Of a DNA stretch of 64,000 nt, positions 16,095 to 25,440 are shown one piece after another. The stretch is from assembly GCF_048537545.1 (NCBI RefSeq), contig NZ_CP183218.1; one strand, 5' to 3'. Made by a program: the position numbers and the translations under genes. Every line of letters begins with the position of its first letter. The stretch's first letter is position 1. This DNA is from Chania fonticola_B. Its GTDB lineage: Bacteria; Pseudomonadota; Gammaproteobacteria; Enterobacterales; Enterobacteriaceae. The notes under the pieces are model-generated. The model was not told the DNA's origin. It ran no database searches and worked only from the letters and a program-made list of their open reading frames with translations.

Positions 16095-18020
16095 ATGGAC
16101 CTGAGCAGCCTGACCCACCCCAGCCTGATAAACCTGCAAGTAGCCTTTGCGGGGCGCGATCAGGCCATTCATCTGCTTGCCGACCAACTAGATGCGCAAG
16201 GCAAATTACACGACAAAGCGGCTTTTCTACGCGAGGTCTTTGCCCGGGAAGCGCAAGGCCCTACCGCGCTGGGTGAAGGGCTGGCAGTGCCCCATGGTAA
16301 AAGCGATGCGGTAAAGGAAGCCGCATTTGCCGTTGCCACGCTGAACACGCCGTTGGAGTGGGAAGGGATTGATGGGCCGGAAAGCGTCAACCTGATCTTC
16401 CTGCTGGCGATCCCGCAGGCGCAGGCCGGTACCACGCATATGCAATTACTGACCAGCCTGACAACGGCTCTGGTGGATGACGATATCCGCGCGGCAGTGT
16501 TACAGGCCAGCACTCCGGAACAGTTGTTGGCCCTGTTGGCAGGAGGGACGCCGGAATCTGCCCCCAAACCGCAGGATGATTCGCGGCCTACGGTGCTGTG
16601 CGTCACCGCTTGCCCGGCCGGTATCGCCCATACCTATATGGCGGCGGAATATCTTGAGAAGGCGGGGCGCAAGCTCGGCATCAACGTGTATGTTGAAAAA
16701 CAAGGGGCCAACGGGATCGAGGGCCGCCTGACGGCGGAACAGCTAAATAGTGCGACGGCCTGCGTATTCGCCGCCGAAGTCGCGATTAAAGAAGTGGAGC
16801 GCTTCAACGGTATCCCCCGTATCGAAACGCCGGTCGCCGAGCCAATCAAACACGCCGAACGCATTTTGCAGCAGGCATTGGCTGTGGGCCAATCCGCTAA
16901 CGGTGCTGAGCGGGTGCAGCAAAGCGAAGCGCCGGTGCAGAAAAATAGCGTGAAGACCGAACTCAAACAGGCATTACTCAGCGGGATCTCTTTTGCAGTG
17001 CCGCTGATTGTGGCGGGTGGCACGGTGTTGGCCGTTTCGGTACTGCTGGCGCAAATCTTTGGTCTGCAGCATCTGTTCGATCAAGAGAACTCCTGGCTTT
17101 GGATGTACCGCAAGCTGGGTGGTGGCATGCTGGGTATCTTGATGGTGCCGGTATTGGCGGCCTACACGGCATATTCGCTGGCGGATAAACCGGCTCTTGG
17201 CCCAGGTTTTGCGGCCGGGCTGGCGGCAAACATGATTGGTTCCGGCTTCCTTGGCGGTATTGTGGGCGGCCTGATCGCCGGCTATCTGATGCGCTGGGTG
17301 AAAAACCATGTGCGCCTCAGCCCCAACTTCAACGGTTTCCTGACGTTTTATCTTTACCCGGTGATTGGCACGCTGGTAGCGGGCAGCTTGATGCTGTTTG
17401 TGATCGGCGAGCCGGTGGCCTGGTTGAACAACAGCCTGACCGCCTGGCTTAACGGCCTGTCTGGTACCAACGCGTTGGTGCTGGGAGCGATCCTCGGTTT
17501 TATGTGTTCTTTCGACCTCGGCGGCCCGGTGAACAAGGCAGCCTATGCGTTCTGCCTGGGTGCGATGGCCAACGGTGTGTTCGGCCCTTATGCGATCTTT
17601 GGCGCGGTCAAAATGGTCTCGGCCTTTACGGTTACCGCTTCAACGTTGCTGGCCCCACGGCTGTTCCAACAGTTCGAGATTGAAACTGGTAAATCGACCT
17701 GGTTGCTTGGCCTGGCAGGCATTACCGAAGGGGCAATCCCGATGGCAATTGAAGATCCTGTGCGGGTGATCGGTTCCTTCCTGGTGGGATCGCTGGTGAC
17801 CGGTGCGATCGTTGGTGGGATGGGGATTGGCCTGTCGACGCCGGGCGCGGGGATCTTCTCGCTGTTCCTGCTGCACGATAATGGCCTCGGTGGCTTGCTG
17901 TCGGCAGCCGTTTGGCTGGGGGCGGCGCTGCTTGGCACGGCGATCTCAACATTGGTGCTGATCCTTTGGCGCCGTCAGGCGATGAAGCAGGGCAAATACA
18001 CCCTCGTTCAGCCGCAGTAA
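16095..18020 (+). CDS. mngA: MngA, PTS EIIABC for 2-O-alpha-mannosyl-D-glycerate
   Basis: 641 aa from ATG 16095 (AGG six bases upstream); E. coli MngA is 658. EIIA covers residues 1-145, with the phosphorylated histidine in GLAVPHGK (His67). EIIB covers about 163-265, with the phospho-cysteine in CVTACPAGIAHT (Cys173). EIIC from about 290 to the end has multiple membrane segments, including the long alternating Gly/Ala helices of the fructose-family PTS. It takes up and phosphorylates mannosylglycerate, an osmolyte of hyperthermophiles and red algae. Followed by mngB after 37 nt. Confidence 0.93.
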   Translation: MDLSSLTHPSLINLQVAFAGRDQAIHLLADQLDAQGKLHDKAAFLREVFAREAQGPTALGEGLAVPHGKSDAVKEAAFAVATLNTPLEWEGIDGPESVNLIFLLAIPQAQAGTTHMQLLTSLTTALVDDDIRAAVLQASTPEQLLALLAGGTPESAPKPQDDSRPTVLCVTACPAGIAHTYMAAEYLEKAGRKLGINVYVEKQGANGIEGRLTAEQLNSATACVFAAEVAIKEVERFNGIPRIETPVAEPIKHAERILQQALAVGQSANGAERVQQSEAPVQKNSVKTELKQALLSGISFAVPLIVAGGTVLAVSVLLAQIFGLQHLFDQENSWLWMYRKLGGGMLGILMVPVLAAYTAYSLADKPALGPGFAAGLAANMIGSGFLGGIVGGLIAGYLMRWVKNHVRLSPNFNGFLTFYLYPVIGTLVAGSLMLFVIGEPVAWLNNSLTAWLNGLSGTNALVLGAILGFMCSFDLGGPVNKAAYAFCLGAMANGVFGPYAIFGAVKMVSAFTVTASTLLAPRLFQQFEIETGKSTWLLGLAGITEGAIPMAIEDPVRVIGSFLVGSLVTGAIVGGMGIGLSTPGAGIFSLFLLHDNGLGGLLSAAVWLGAALLGTAISTLVLILWRRQAMKQGKYTLVQPQ

Positions 18021-18057
18021 TTCCAGACGAATTAGCTGTCTTATTTAGGAATTGATT

Positions 18058-20694
18058 ATGAAAGCTGTATCACGTGTTCACATTACACCGCATATGCATT
18101 GGGATCGTGAGTGGTATTTCACCACCGAGGAGTCACGCATCCTGCTGATCAACAACATGGAAGAGATCCTGACCCGGCTGGAAACCGATCCCGAGTATCG
18201 CTTCTATGTACTGGATGGGCAAACGGCGGTGCTGGAAGACTACTTCGCCATCAAACCAGAAAACCACGAGCGGGTGAAAGCGTTGGTGCAGGCTGGCAAG
18301 CTGATCGTTGGCCCGTGGTATACCCAAACCGATACCATGGTGGTGTCAGGGGAATCGATCGTTCGTAACCTGATGTATGGCATGCGCGACTGCCTGTCCT
18401 TTGGCGAACCGATGAAGATCGGCTATCTGCCGGACTCTTTCAGCATGTCTTCGCAGTTACCGCATATTTTCAACGGGTTTGGTATCACGCGCGCCATGTT
18501 CTGGCGCGGCTGCTCCGAGCGCCACGGCACCGACAAGACCGAGTTCCTGTGGCAAAGCAACGACGGCAGCGAAGTTGCGGCACAGGTGCTGCCGCTGGGT
18601 TACGCCATTGGTAAATACCTGCCCGAAGATGAAGCCGGGCTGCGCAAACGGCTGGACAGCTATTTCACCGTGCTGGAAAACGCCTCGGTTACCAAGGATA
18701 TCCTGTTGCCGAACGGCCACGATCAGATGCCGCTGCAACAGAATATCTTCCAGGTGATGGCCAAACTGCGCGAGATTTACCCGCAGCGCGAGTTTGTCAT
18801 GAGCCGCTTTGAAGAGGTCTTCGAACGGATTGAGGCCAGTCGTGAACGTTTGGCGACGCTGAAGGGGGAGTTTAACGACGGCAAATACATGCGCGTGCAC
18901 CGCACCATCTCGTCTACCCGCATGGACATCAAGATCGCCCACGCCGAGATCGAGAACAAAATCGTTAATATCCTCGAGCCGTTGGCGGCGATCGCCTGGT
19001 CGCTGGGTTTTGAATACCATCACGGCCTGCTGGAGAAAATGTGGAAAGAGATCCTCAAGAACCACGCCCATGACAGCATCGGCTGTTGCTGTAGCGACAA
19101 GGTACATCAGGAGATCATGACGCGCTTTATTCTGGCGGACGACATGGCGGAAAACCTGGTGCGCTTCTATATGCGCAAGATCGTCGACAATATGCCGGTA
19201 CAGCACGCAGATGCCGACAAACTGACGTTCTTCAACCTGCTGCCTTACCCGCGTGAAGAGGTGATCAACACCACCATTCGTATTCGTGCCCAGCAGTTCT
19301 CGCTGGTGGACGAACAGGGCCAGCCGGTGGAGTATTTTATCCGCGCCGCGCGGGAGATCGATCCTGGACTGGTAGATCGCCAGATTGTGCATTACGGCAA
19401 CTACGATCCCTTTATGGAGTACGACATTCAACTCTGTCAGCCATTGCCCGCGATGGGATATTGCACCCTGCATATTCATCCCAATCAGGCAGGCCAGCAA
19501 CGCCAAGCTGCGTCGCAACCGGCAGAACTGTTGGAAAACGAGTATTACCGCATTGCCCTGAATGCCAACGGTACGTTGGATATTAGCGATAAACAAAGCG
19601 GCTATCTCTATCAGCAGGTGCTGCAACTGGAGGATGGCTCCGACGATGGCGATGAGTATGACTATTCGCCTTCCCGTGAAGAGTGGTTGATCTATTCCAC
19701 GCAAAGCGCAGTGGCTACCTCCATCAAACATGAGGCTTGGCAGAGTATCGCCACACTGGAACTGCGTATGGCATTGCCAGCCAACCTGCAACAGCGGGCG
19801 GAGCGCCGTAGTGACGGTTATCTGGATGTGCTGTGCCAAGTGACGTTAGCCCACAACAGCCGCCGGATCGATATTGAGATGTGGCTGGATAACCAGGCCG
19901 ACGATCACCGCGTACGGGTGTTGATCCCAACGCCGTTCGCCAGTGAAAGCGTGCTGGCGGATAACCAGTTTGGCTGCATTACTCGTCCGGTGGACGATCC
20001 GGCGATGGCCGTTTGGCAGCAAGAGGGCTGGAAAGAAGCGCCGATCCCAGTGTGGCAACTGATGAATTTTGCCGCCCTGCATGACGATATGCATGGGTTG
20101 GCGTTGTTTACCGAGGGGCTGCGCGAGTTCGAGATTGTTGGTGAGCGCCGCGATACCTTTGCCCTGACGCTGTTCCGTTCGGTAGGCGTGCTGGGTAAAG
20201 AAGAATTGCTGTTGCGGCCAGGTCGCCCTTCTGGCATCAAGCTACCAACGCCTGATTCCCAGATGCGTGGCAAATTGCATTGCCGGTTCAGCCTGTTCGG
20301 TTTTGCAGGAGATCCACACCGGGCGGGCGTGATGCAGCAGGCTCGGGCCTACGTCACACCGGTACGCTGTTATAACAAAATCCCGTTTGATGCGATGAAG
20401 CTCAATCTGGCAAACTTCCGCACGCCGCTGCACTTTAGCCTGCTTTCGATGCCTGAGTCAGGCCCGGTGTTGAGCGTATTGAAGAAAGCCGAGGATGCCG
20501 ATGCTTTGATTATCCGCGTGTATAACCCTTCGGAACAGGTGTCGATCGGCGGACAGTTAACGTTGGCAGAGCCAGTCAAGGAATGGTTGGAAACCGGGAT
20601 GGACGAGCATCCGCTGCCACAGCAGGATGTGGCTAAAGGGGATTTCACTACCTTGGCCCCTTGCCAGTCGAAAACCTTCCGCTTTATTCGCTAG
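18058..20694 (+). CDS. mngB: MngB, alpha-mannosidase (GH38)
   Basis: 878 aa from ATG 18058 (AGGA seven bases before); E. coli MngB is 877. The GH38 zinc motif HMHWDREW is near residue 15, and the catalytic nucleophile region GYLPDSFSMSSQLP near residue 124. NHAHDSIGCCCSDKVH near residue 340 supplies the third zinc-site block. It is cytosolic, with no signal peptide, and hydrolyses 6-phospho-mannosylglycerate delivered by MngA to mannose-6-phosphate and glycerate. It ends at a hairpin shared with the convergent deacetylase gene. Confidence 0.95.
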   Translation: MKAVSRVHITPHMHWDREWYFTTEESRILLINNMEEILTRLETDPEYRFYVLDGQTAVLEDYFAIKPENHERVKALVQAGKLIVGPWYTQTDTMVVSGESIVRNLMYGMRDCLSFGEPMKIGYLPDSFSMSSQLPHIFNGFGITRAMFWRGCSERHGTDKTEFLWQSNDGSEVAAQVLPLGYAIGKYLPEDEAGLRKRLDSYFTVLENASVTKDILLPNGHDQMPLQQNIFQVMAKLREIYPQREFVMSRFEEVFERIEASRERLATLKGEFNDGKYMRVHRTISSTRMDIKIAHAEIENKIVNILEPLAAIAWSLGFEYHHGLLEKMWKEILKNHAHDSIGCCCSDKVHQEIMTRFILADDMAENLVRFYMRKIVDNMPVQHADADKLTFFNLLPYPREEVINTTIRIRAQQFSLVDEQGQPVEYFIRAAREIDPGLVDRQIVHYGNYDPFMEYDIQLCQPLPAMGYCTLHIHPNQAGQQRQAASQPAELLENEYYRIALNANGTLDISDKQSGYLYQQVLQLEDGSDDGDEYDYSPSREEWLIYSTQSAVATSIKHEAWQSIATLELRMALPANLQQRAERRSDGYLDVLCQVTLAHNSRRIDIEMWLDNQADDHRVRVLIPTPFASESVLADNQFGCITRPVDDPAMAVWQQEGWKEAPIPVWQLMNFAALHDDMHGLALFTEGLREFEIVGERRDTFALTLFRSVGVLGKEELLLRPGRPSGIKLPTPDSQMRGKLHCRFSLFGFAGDPHRAGVMQQARAYVTPVRCYNKIPFDAMKLNLANFRTPLHFSLLSMPESGPVLSVLKKAEDADALIIRVYNPSEQVSIGGQLTLAEPVKEWLETGMDEHPLPQQDVAKGDFTTLAPCQSKTFRFIR

Positions 20695-20704
20695 CTAACA
20701 GCCA

Positions 20705-20726
20705 GAGGCGTGGATTGCCACGCCTC
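20705..20726. terminator. Shared hairpin between mngB and the deacetylase gene
   Basis: GAGGCGTGG - ATTG - CCACGCCTC, a perfect 9-bp stem in a 41-nt gap between convergent stops. It has no strong T-run on either side. It probably ends transcripts from both directions. Confidence 0.65.
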
Positions 20727-20735
20727 CGAATGCAG

Positions 20736-21848
20736 CTATAAACCGAATTGGCGTGCCAGTTGGTCGATAGCGTCACGCTGGAACTGGTTAAACGCTTCGC
20801 GGGGCTGCTGTTGCTGAATAAATTCCAGCATCGGGTCCTGCACCTCGGTGCGTATGCCGCTCAACTCTTCCATTACTGCCAGGCCGCAGAACGGCACATA
20901 GGCTTCGGCATAACCCCCTTCATGTACCATCACCAGCTTGCCACCACAGAGCCTGTCCGCAGCGCTTTGCACCTGCGCGGTCATAGCGCGGAAACTGTCG
21001 CTGTGCAACTGCATCCGCGCCAGTGGATCGATGGCGTTGGCATCGTAACCGCAGGCGATGATGATCATCTCTGGTTTGAACTGCTCCAGTGCCGGAATGA
21101 CGATTTGCTGCATGGCGTATTGATAGCCGTCGTCACCGGTCCCGGCCAGCAGCGGAATATTGATGTTGTAACCCGCTCCGGCCCCTTCACCGCGATCTTG
21201 TTCGCCAGCGTAGCCCGCCGGGAAACAGCCGTCTTGGTGCAATGAGATGGTCAGCACGTCATTACGTTGCCAGTAGATATGCTGGGTGCCGTTGCCGTGG
21301 TGCACGTCCCAGTCGATCACCGCCACCTTGCCTAGCCCGAAACGGTCTTTGGCGCGTTCGATGGCAATGGGAATATTAGCCAGGAAGCAGAACCCCATCG
21401 ATTGATCCGGCAGGCAGTGATGGCCCGGTGGGCGCGACAGGGAATAGGCATTGTCCAGTTCACCTTTCAGCACCGCCTCGACCGCAGCGCAGGCTAGCCC
21501 GGTGGAGAGTTTGGCAATCTCATAGCTGCCTGGACCCAAAGGTGCCTCTTCTCCCAACATACCGCCGCCGTTATCACTTAGTTGTTTGAACCGTTGCAGA
21601 TAATGTGCCGGATGGATGCGCAGTAAATCTTCCTCATCGGCCAGCTCGGCACTCAGCAGCTTGAGCTGGCGCGACAGGCCGGAAACGTCCATCAGGTTTT
21701 TCATCCGCCGCTTGGTTTCCGGCGATTCGGCATGCCCAGCCCCCGAAGGTGGTTGCACCCAGCCGCCCACCGGCAGCGTGGTGGCATGTAGGCCGGTGCT
21801 ATGCCAGAAACAGCGTTCATCGAAGAAAAAACCGGTTGTTCTTTTCAC
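20736..21848 (-). CDS. Class II histone-deacetylase-like amidohydrolase
   Basis: 370 aa. Zinc-hydrolase motifs are complete: RPPGHHCLPDQSMGFC (the His-His charge relay, residues 139-154), DWDVHHGNGTQ (zinc ligands Asp and His, 179-189), GYDANAIDPLARM (third zinc ligand) and a late HEGGY. Bacterial relatives deacetylate small substrates such as acetylpolyamines or acetoin-pathway proteins; the substrate here is unknown. The GTG start at 21848 overlaps the stop of the MFS gene by 4 nt (GTGA), and AGGAG precedes it, so the two are translationally coupled. Confidence 0.85.
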   Translation of the reverse strand: MKRTTGFFFDERCFWHSTGLHATTLPVGGWVQPPSGAGHAESPETKRRMKNLMDVSGLSRQLKLLSAELADEEDLLRIHPAHYLQRFKQLSDNGGGMLGEEAPLGPGSYEIAKLSTGLACAAVEAVLKGELDNAYSLSRPPGHHCLPDQSMGFCFLANIPIAIERAKDRFGLGKVAVIDWDVHHGNGTQHIYWQRNDVLTISLHQDGCFPAGYAGEQDRGEGAGAGYNINIPLLAGTGDDGYQYAMQQIVIPALEQFKPEMIIIACGYDANAIDPLARMQLHSDSFRAMTAQVQSAADRLCGGKLVMVHEGGYAEAYVPFCGLAVMEELSGIRTEVQDPMLEFIQQQQPREAFNQFQRDAIDQLARQFGL

Positions 21849-23035
21849 CTTATGACTCCTGTTAAACGGCGCGGCGCGCGCGGTGAAGCCAGCGAGATCA
21901 GCAGCAGTGACAGTAGCGCACAGCTCAATGCGCCGATCAGCAATGCGTTGATCCCGCCGGAAGATTCGATCAGGTAACCTGCCAGCGTGGGGCCAATGGC
22001 CATGCCGCCGCCAATCACCAGATTGATGCTGTTCATCAGCTTGCCGTTGTTATCCAGCACCGAGACGCGCGCCAGAATAAATGGCAGCACAAAGGTCCAG
22101 GTAAACTTGAACATCACAGCGGCGAGGGTGAAGCGAATGAGTAGCGGGTTGTGGCTCAGTAGCAGGACGCTGGCAATCAGCAGGCCGTAACCGATCCACA
22201 ACAACGGCTTGTGGCTGCGTCTTGCGCCAACCAGTGCCGCCCCACCAGCCCCAATGATGCCAAACAGGGTGGCGGCGGCCAGTACCTGCCCGCTGTGCAC
22301 CGGTGAAAGGCCTGCGGCTTCGGCGATAGTGCCGATAAAGGTCCAGACCGCGCTCAGGCTGATGTAAAAGGCCAATACCGCCAGCACGGCAAACAGCTTG
22401 TAGATGGGGGGGCTTGGAGGCATCTGACTGGCCGCGCTGTGGCTATGGCGAAAGCCGCTAGGGAATGCGCCCAGTAACGGCAGGCAACACAGCATGATCG
22501 CCGCCAGGATCAGATAAACGGCCATCAGGCCGAAATGAGCAAACAGCGGGGGCAATGCCAGTAAGCCGAACACGCCTAGCAGCAGTTGGCCCAGCACCCA
22601 AAAGGCATAGACCCGGCTGGGGTTGGCGGTGCCCGCCGCGCAGGAAATGCAGAGGATCATCAGCGTGCCACCGGCTAGTGAAGCGATAAATCGCAAGGCC
22701 AATAGCAGGCTGAAATCGGTGGCCATCGCCGAGGCCAGATTGCCGATCAGGAAGACGACAGCCGCCAGCGTGGCGATTTTGCGCCAGTTGATCCGGCTGA
22801 TCCACCACCAGGCAGGCAGCGTGGCGATGCTCATGGCTCCCAGTTCGGTGGAAAACAGATGGCCGATCTGGCCTGGCGTGAGGTGCCACTGGCTAGCTAA
22901 CTGGGCAGCGACGGCGGGGGCGGTCATCAGGATCCCCGGTGCGATGGCGGCAAACACGATAATCGCCGTTAACAGCCTGGGTGGGCAAGGGAGCAAGGCC
23001 CCGGCAGAAGGCACAGAAACTGCATCACTGGACAT
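21845..23035 (-). CDS. MFS transporter coupled to the deacetylase
   Basis: 396 aa with about 12 hydrophobic segments in two halves separated near residue 200 by a Ser/Pro-rich loop (SHSAASQMPPSPP). General MFS pattern: an acidic N-terminal segment, GHLFSTELGAMSIATLPAWW, and a short cytosolic tail (SPRAPRRLTGVIR). Substrate and direction cannot be told from the sequence. Position suggests it handles the substrate or product of the deacetylase. It lies 106 nt after the LuxR-type gene on the same strand. Confidence 0.8.
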   Translation of the reverse strand: MSSDAVSVPSAGALLPCPPRLLTAIIVFAAIAPGILMTAPAVAAQLASQWHLTPGQIGHLFSTELGAMSIATLPAWWWISRINWRKIATLAAVVFLIGNLASAMATDFSLLLALRFIASLAGGTLMILCISCAAGTANPSRVYAFWVLGQLLLGVFGLLALPPLFAHFGLMAVYLILAAIMLCCLPLLGAFPSGFRHSHSAASQMPPSPPIYKLFAVLAVLAFYISLSAVWTFIGTIAEAAGLSPVHSGQVLAAATLFGIIGAGGAALVGARRSHKPLLWIGYGLLIASVLLLSHNPLLIRFTLAAVMFKFTWTFVLPFILARVSVLDNNGKLMNSINLVIGGGMAIGPTLAGYLIESSGGINALLIGALSCALLSLLLISLASPRAPRRLTGVIR

Positions 23036-23141
23036 CGTCGTTATCCTTGAGTTTCGTCAATCATTACCCTCCACGCTTTTTAAGCATGGGGAGGCCGCGC
23101 CAGCATTGGCGTATGGTTGATTGTTACTGCTTTAGTCAGGA

Positions 23142-23801
23142 TCAGCCGTAGGCAATAAAACCGCTGGAGACCAGTTCGGTGCGATTAACCACGGCGGTTT
23201 TGGCAAAGATGTTGCGCATATGGGTTTTCACCGTCGATAGAGAGATACCCAGCTGCAAGGCAATGCGCTTATTGCTGGCCCCTTCACGCACCATATTGAC
23301 GATCTCCTGCTCTTTGGCGGTGAGCAACTGGGCTTCACTATCTGGCAGTAGATCGCGGGTGGCCAACTCGATCAACGGCAGCACCGCACGTAAGCGGCTG
23401 CGCTCCAATTCGGTGAACGGCGTATCGCGGATCAGAGAAACCCCGGCAATGATCCGCTTACGCTGGCGGATAAAAATCTCCGTCATGTCACGCATGCGAT
23501 TGGGTAGCATAAAGTCGTGATAATAGTGGCGGTTATTGGCGATCGCCGCTGGCGTCATGTTCACCATCTGGATGTCTTGCTGGTGGAAGTTGGCCGGTTT
23601 TAACGGGTCCAACTGTTGAAAATGGTCGAGATATTGCTGATGAGTATCAGCGCTAATACCATGAAGAATATAGTGATCTGGCCGCAGGTCCGGGTCCACC
23701 AGATAAAAAACCCCGGCAGAAACTGGGATCAGATGCGCAATGGTATTCAGACAGCTCGAGATAAAAGCATCGTTACGCATGAAGGATGATGTGGTTGTCA
23801 T
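23142..23801 (-). CDS. LuxR-type transcriptional regulator (MoaR-like position)
   Basis: 219 aa. The C-terminal 65 residues are a LuxR/GerE helix-turn-helix: LLTAKEQEIVNMVREGASNKRIALQLGISLSTVKTHMRNI read in segments. The N-terminal ~150 residues look like a GAF/autoinducer-type sensory domain but lack recognisable acyl-homoserine-lactone pocket residues, so the signal is unknown. In Klebsiella the LuxR-type MoaR activates monoamine genes including moaF. The presence of moaF in this island makes a MoaR-like role plausible but unproven. GGAGG precedes the ATG. Confidence 0.8.
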   Translation of the reverse strand: MTTTSSFMRNDAFISSCLNTIAHLIPVSAGVFYLVDPDLRPDHYILHGISADTHQQYLDHFQQLDPLKPANFHQQDIQMVNMTPAAIANNRHYYHDFMLPNRMRDMTEIFIRQRKRIIAGVSLIRDTPFTELERSRLRAVLPLIELATRDLLPDSEAQLLTAKEQEIVNMVREGASNKRIALQLGISLSTVKTHMRNIFAKTAVVNRTELVSSGFIAYG

Positions 23802-24011
23802 AATGCATTTTCCTCCGTTGATCGCTCAGTACCCTGAAGGACACCTGCAAAGGTATCTGGACAATATGTGAACGATATCAGCATAGGTGTAGGAATTATG
23901 CAACACAACGAAAACATATTAACAACGTGAGCCGGATTGCAATAAAATACATTAATAACAACATCCCCATGCTGATTGAGTGGGCATTTTTTCAGCGTTA
24001 GGTCGTGATTT

Positions 24012-24027
24012 CATTAATACATTAATG
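24012..24027. promoter_or_regulatory. HpaR-like palindrome upstream of the LuxR-type gene
   Basis: CATTAA-TACA-TTAATG, the same arms and N4 spacing as the palindrome at the hpaG promoter (31200-31215). With flanking bases the arms extend to TTCATTAA/TTAATGAA (24010-24029). It lies 211 nt before the LuxR-type start codon. Confidence 0.6.
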
Positions 24028-24126
24028 AATGATATTGGCGGTTGCTGCTGAATTTAAAGTGATTTCTCGTTTCTCCCTCTTCTGCTCCGCGCTACGTCCT
24101 TGACGTTTTATCTCTCATCCGGGTTA

Positions 24127-24170
24127 GTTCTTAAGGACGATAGCCAAATTTTTCGATTACTTCCTACACT
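24127..24170 (+). promoter_or_regulatory. Promoter element copy 1 (palindrome plus -10), facing right
   Basis: GTTCTTAAGGAC (near-palindrome), then GATAGCCA, and TACACT as a -10 at 24165-24170, 26 nt after the palindrome. Bases, order and spacing match the copy at 25966-26009 in front of the APC permease gene. No plus-strand gene follows; transcription would run antisense through the SDR gene. Confidence 0.6.
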
Positions 24171-24278
24171 GCAAAACTTGGCGTGACACACCTGATGAAG
24201 AGAGGGTCGCGATTGGTTCATCCGAAAATTAATCAATTTGAGAACGGGCAACTATAGTTACCCGTAATTATTTCAAGG

Positions 24279-25238
24279 TTACCTATCAGAAAATGCATTG
24301 ATCCCGGTAAGATTGGCCGTGAACTTCCACAGCTTTAATGCTTCTGCCGGGTCAACGGCATATTCGCAGACTCCCATGAAGGGCTCAGAATACTCAGATG
24401 CAAGTGCTGTTACATCACAATCCTCACAATAGAGCCCGCCAAGGCCGTTCAGTTTAGGGTTGGTAGCCGCCCAAACTTCGGTCGCAGCTCCCTGAGCCGT
24501 AGATTTGAAGGTCGGGTCGATTGGATTTCCCTCTTTGTCTATCCATCCTTCGCCAGCCATCTCTTCATTCGTCAGGTGGCGCTGCAACGGAGTGAAAATT
24601 TTTCCCGGATGCAATGAGAACGCACGAATATCGCGGTCTTTGCCGTAGTTGTCCAACTGAAGCGCAAACAAAACGTTTGCAGTTTTGGACTGGCCGTATG
24701 CAAGCCATTTGTCATATCCGGTGCTGAACTGGATATCATCCCACCGGATAGGCGAGTTATGGTGTCCAGCTGATGAGACGCAGACCACCCTTCCACCGGA
24801 ACGAATGTTATTCCAGATTAAGTTTACCAGCACATAATGCCCTATGTGGTTGGTTGCAAACTGAGATTCCCAGCCCGATCCTACTCTACGCTCAGGGCAT
24901 GCCATGATACCGGCATTGCACAGCACGTAATCGAACTGATAACGGTTGGCAGAAACAAGCGCGGCCACGCTGCTGATTGAAGCAATGTCAGAAAGATCCA
25001 TCGGGAAGATAGTGATATTATCCAGCTCACTGAGGTTGCGGGCAGCTGATTCCACATCTCTTGCTCCTACAACAACATGTACTCCCGCAGTAGAGAGAGC
25101 TTTTGTTGCCTCAAGCCCCAGACCAGAGTGCCCGCCCGTTATAAAGGCAGTTTTTCCCGTCAGGTCCAGACCCCTGAGCACATCAGATGCTGTTGAAGAC
25201 GCATTAAATCCTGACTTGACCGGTTTTTGAACTGTCAT
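24279..25238 (-). CDS. Short-chain dehydrogenase/reductase (retinol-dehydrogenase-like SDR)
   Basis: 319 aa. The N-terminal Rossmann motif TGGHSGLGLEA (residues 34-44) and LCNAGIM near residue 104 are followed by the catalytic SSAG and YGQSKTAN (Tyr-x-x-x-Lys) near residue 178. Length and layout resemble the extended WWOX/RDH-like SDRs. The substrate is unknown. AGGAGG lies upstream of the ATG and overlaps the end of an aldo/keto reductase remnant. Base composition is lower in GC than the flanking operons, suggesting later acquisition. Confidence 0.85.
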   Translation of the reverse strand: MTVQKPVKSGFNASSTASDVLRGLDLTGKTAFITGGHSGLGLEATKALSTAGVHVVVGARDVESAARNLSELDNITIFPMDLSDIASISSVAALVSANRYQFDYVLCNAGIMACPERRVGSGWESQFATNHIGHYVLVNLIWNNIRSGGRVVCVSSAGHHNSPIRWDDIQFSTGYDKWLAYGQSKTANVLFALQLDNYGKDRDIRAFSLHPGKIFTPLQRHLTNEEMAGEGWIDKEGNPIDPTFKSTAQGAATEVWAATNPKLNGLGGLYCEDCDVTALASEYSEPFMGVCEYAVDPAEALKLWKFTANLTGINAFSDR

Positions 25239-25253
25239 ATTGTCCTCCTGATT

Positions 25254-25440
25254 TTACTCTAATTCAGCCGTGGAGTGAGGGGTGTAAAACTCTTCCAGAG
25301 CAGAAATCTCGTGTTCTTCCAGTGCGATTTCAACGCTCCTGATGTTATCGGTGAGTTGTTCAACCGAAGTCACCCCGATGATGGGAAATGTCACAGCGGG
25401 ACGGGATAGTAGCCGGAGATCGTTTGCCAGCCTGGATTTC
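25254..25440 (-). pseudogene. C-terminal remnant of an aldo/keto reductase
   Basis: The minus-strand frame ending at TAA (25254-25256) reads RLLSRPAVTFPIIGVTSVEQ, then LTDNIRSVEIALEEHEISAL and EEFYTPH, typical of the last 60 residues of an aldo/keto reductase (the PIIG, L-x-x-N and EE-x-x-x-LE blocks). Upstream the frame continues without any resemblance to the TIM-barrel core, and no start fits. The gene appears to have lost its first four-fifths, leaving a tail just before the SDR ribosome site. Confidence 0.65.

Larger units (their letters stand above)
23802..24278. other. AT-rich gene-free spacer with regulatory palindromes
   Basis: 477 nt with no convincing gene. It contains an HpaR-like palindrome (24012-24027), a promoter element also found before the APC permease gene (24127-24170), a weak hairpin with T6 at 23967-23993, and a terminator-like inverted repeat (24244-24265) at the end of the SDR gene. 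Confidence 0.7.

Noticed and set aside
18457..19839. A 460-codon minus-strand frame opposite mngB
   Set aside because: Entirely inside a conserved mannosidase gene, Gln/Arg/His-rich with no domain, and lacking a start signal; antisense shadow.
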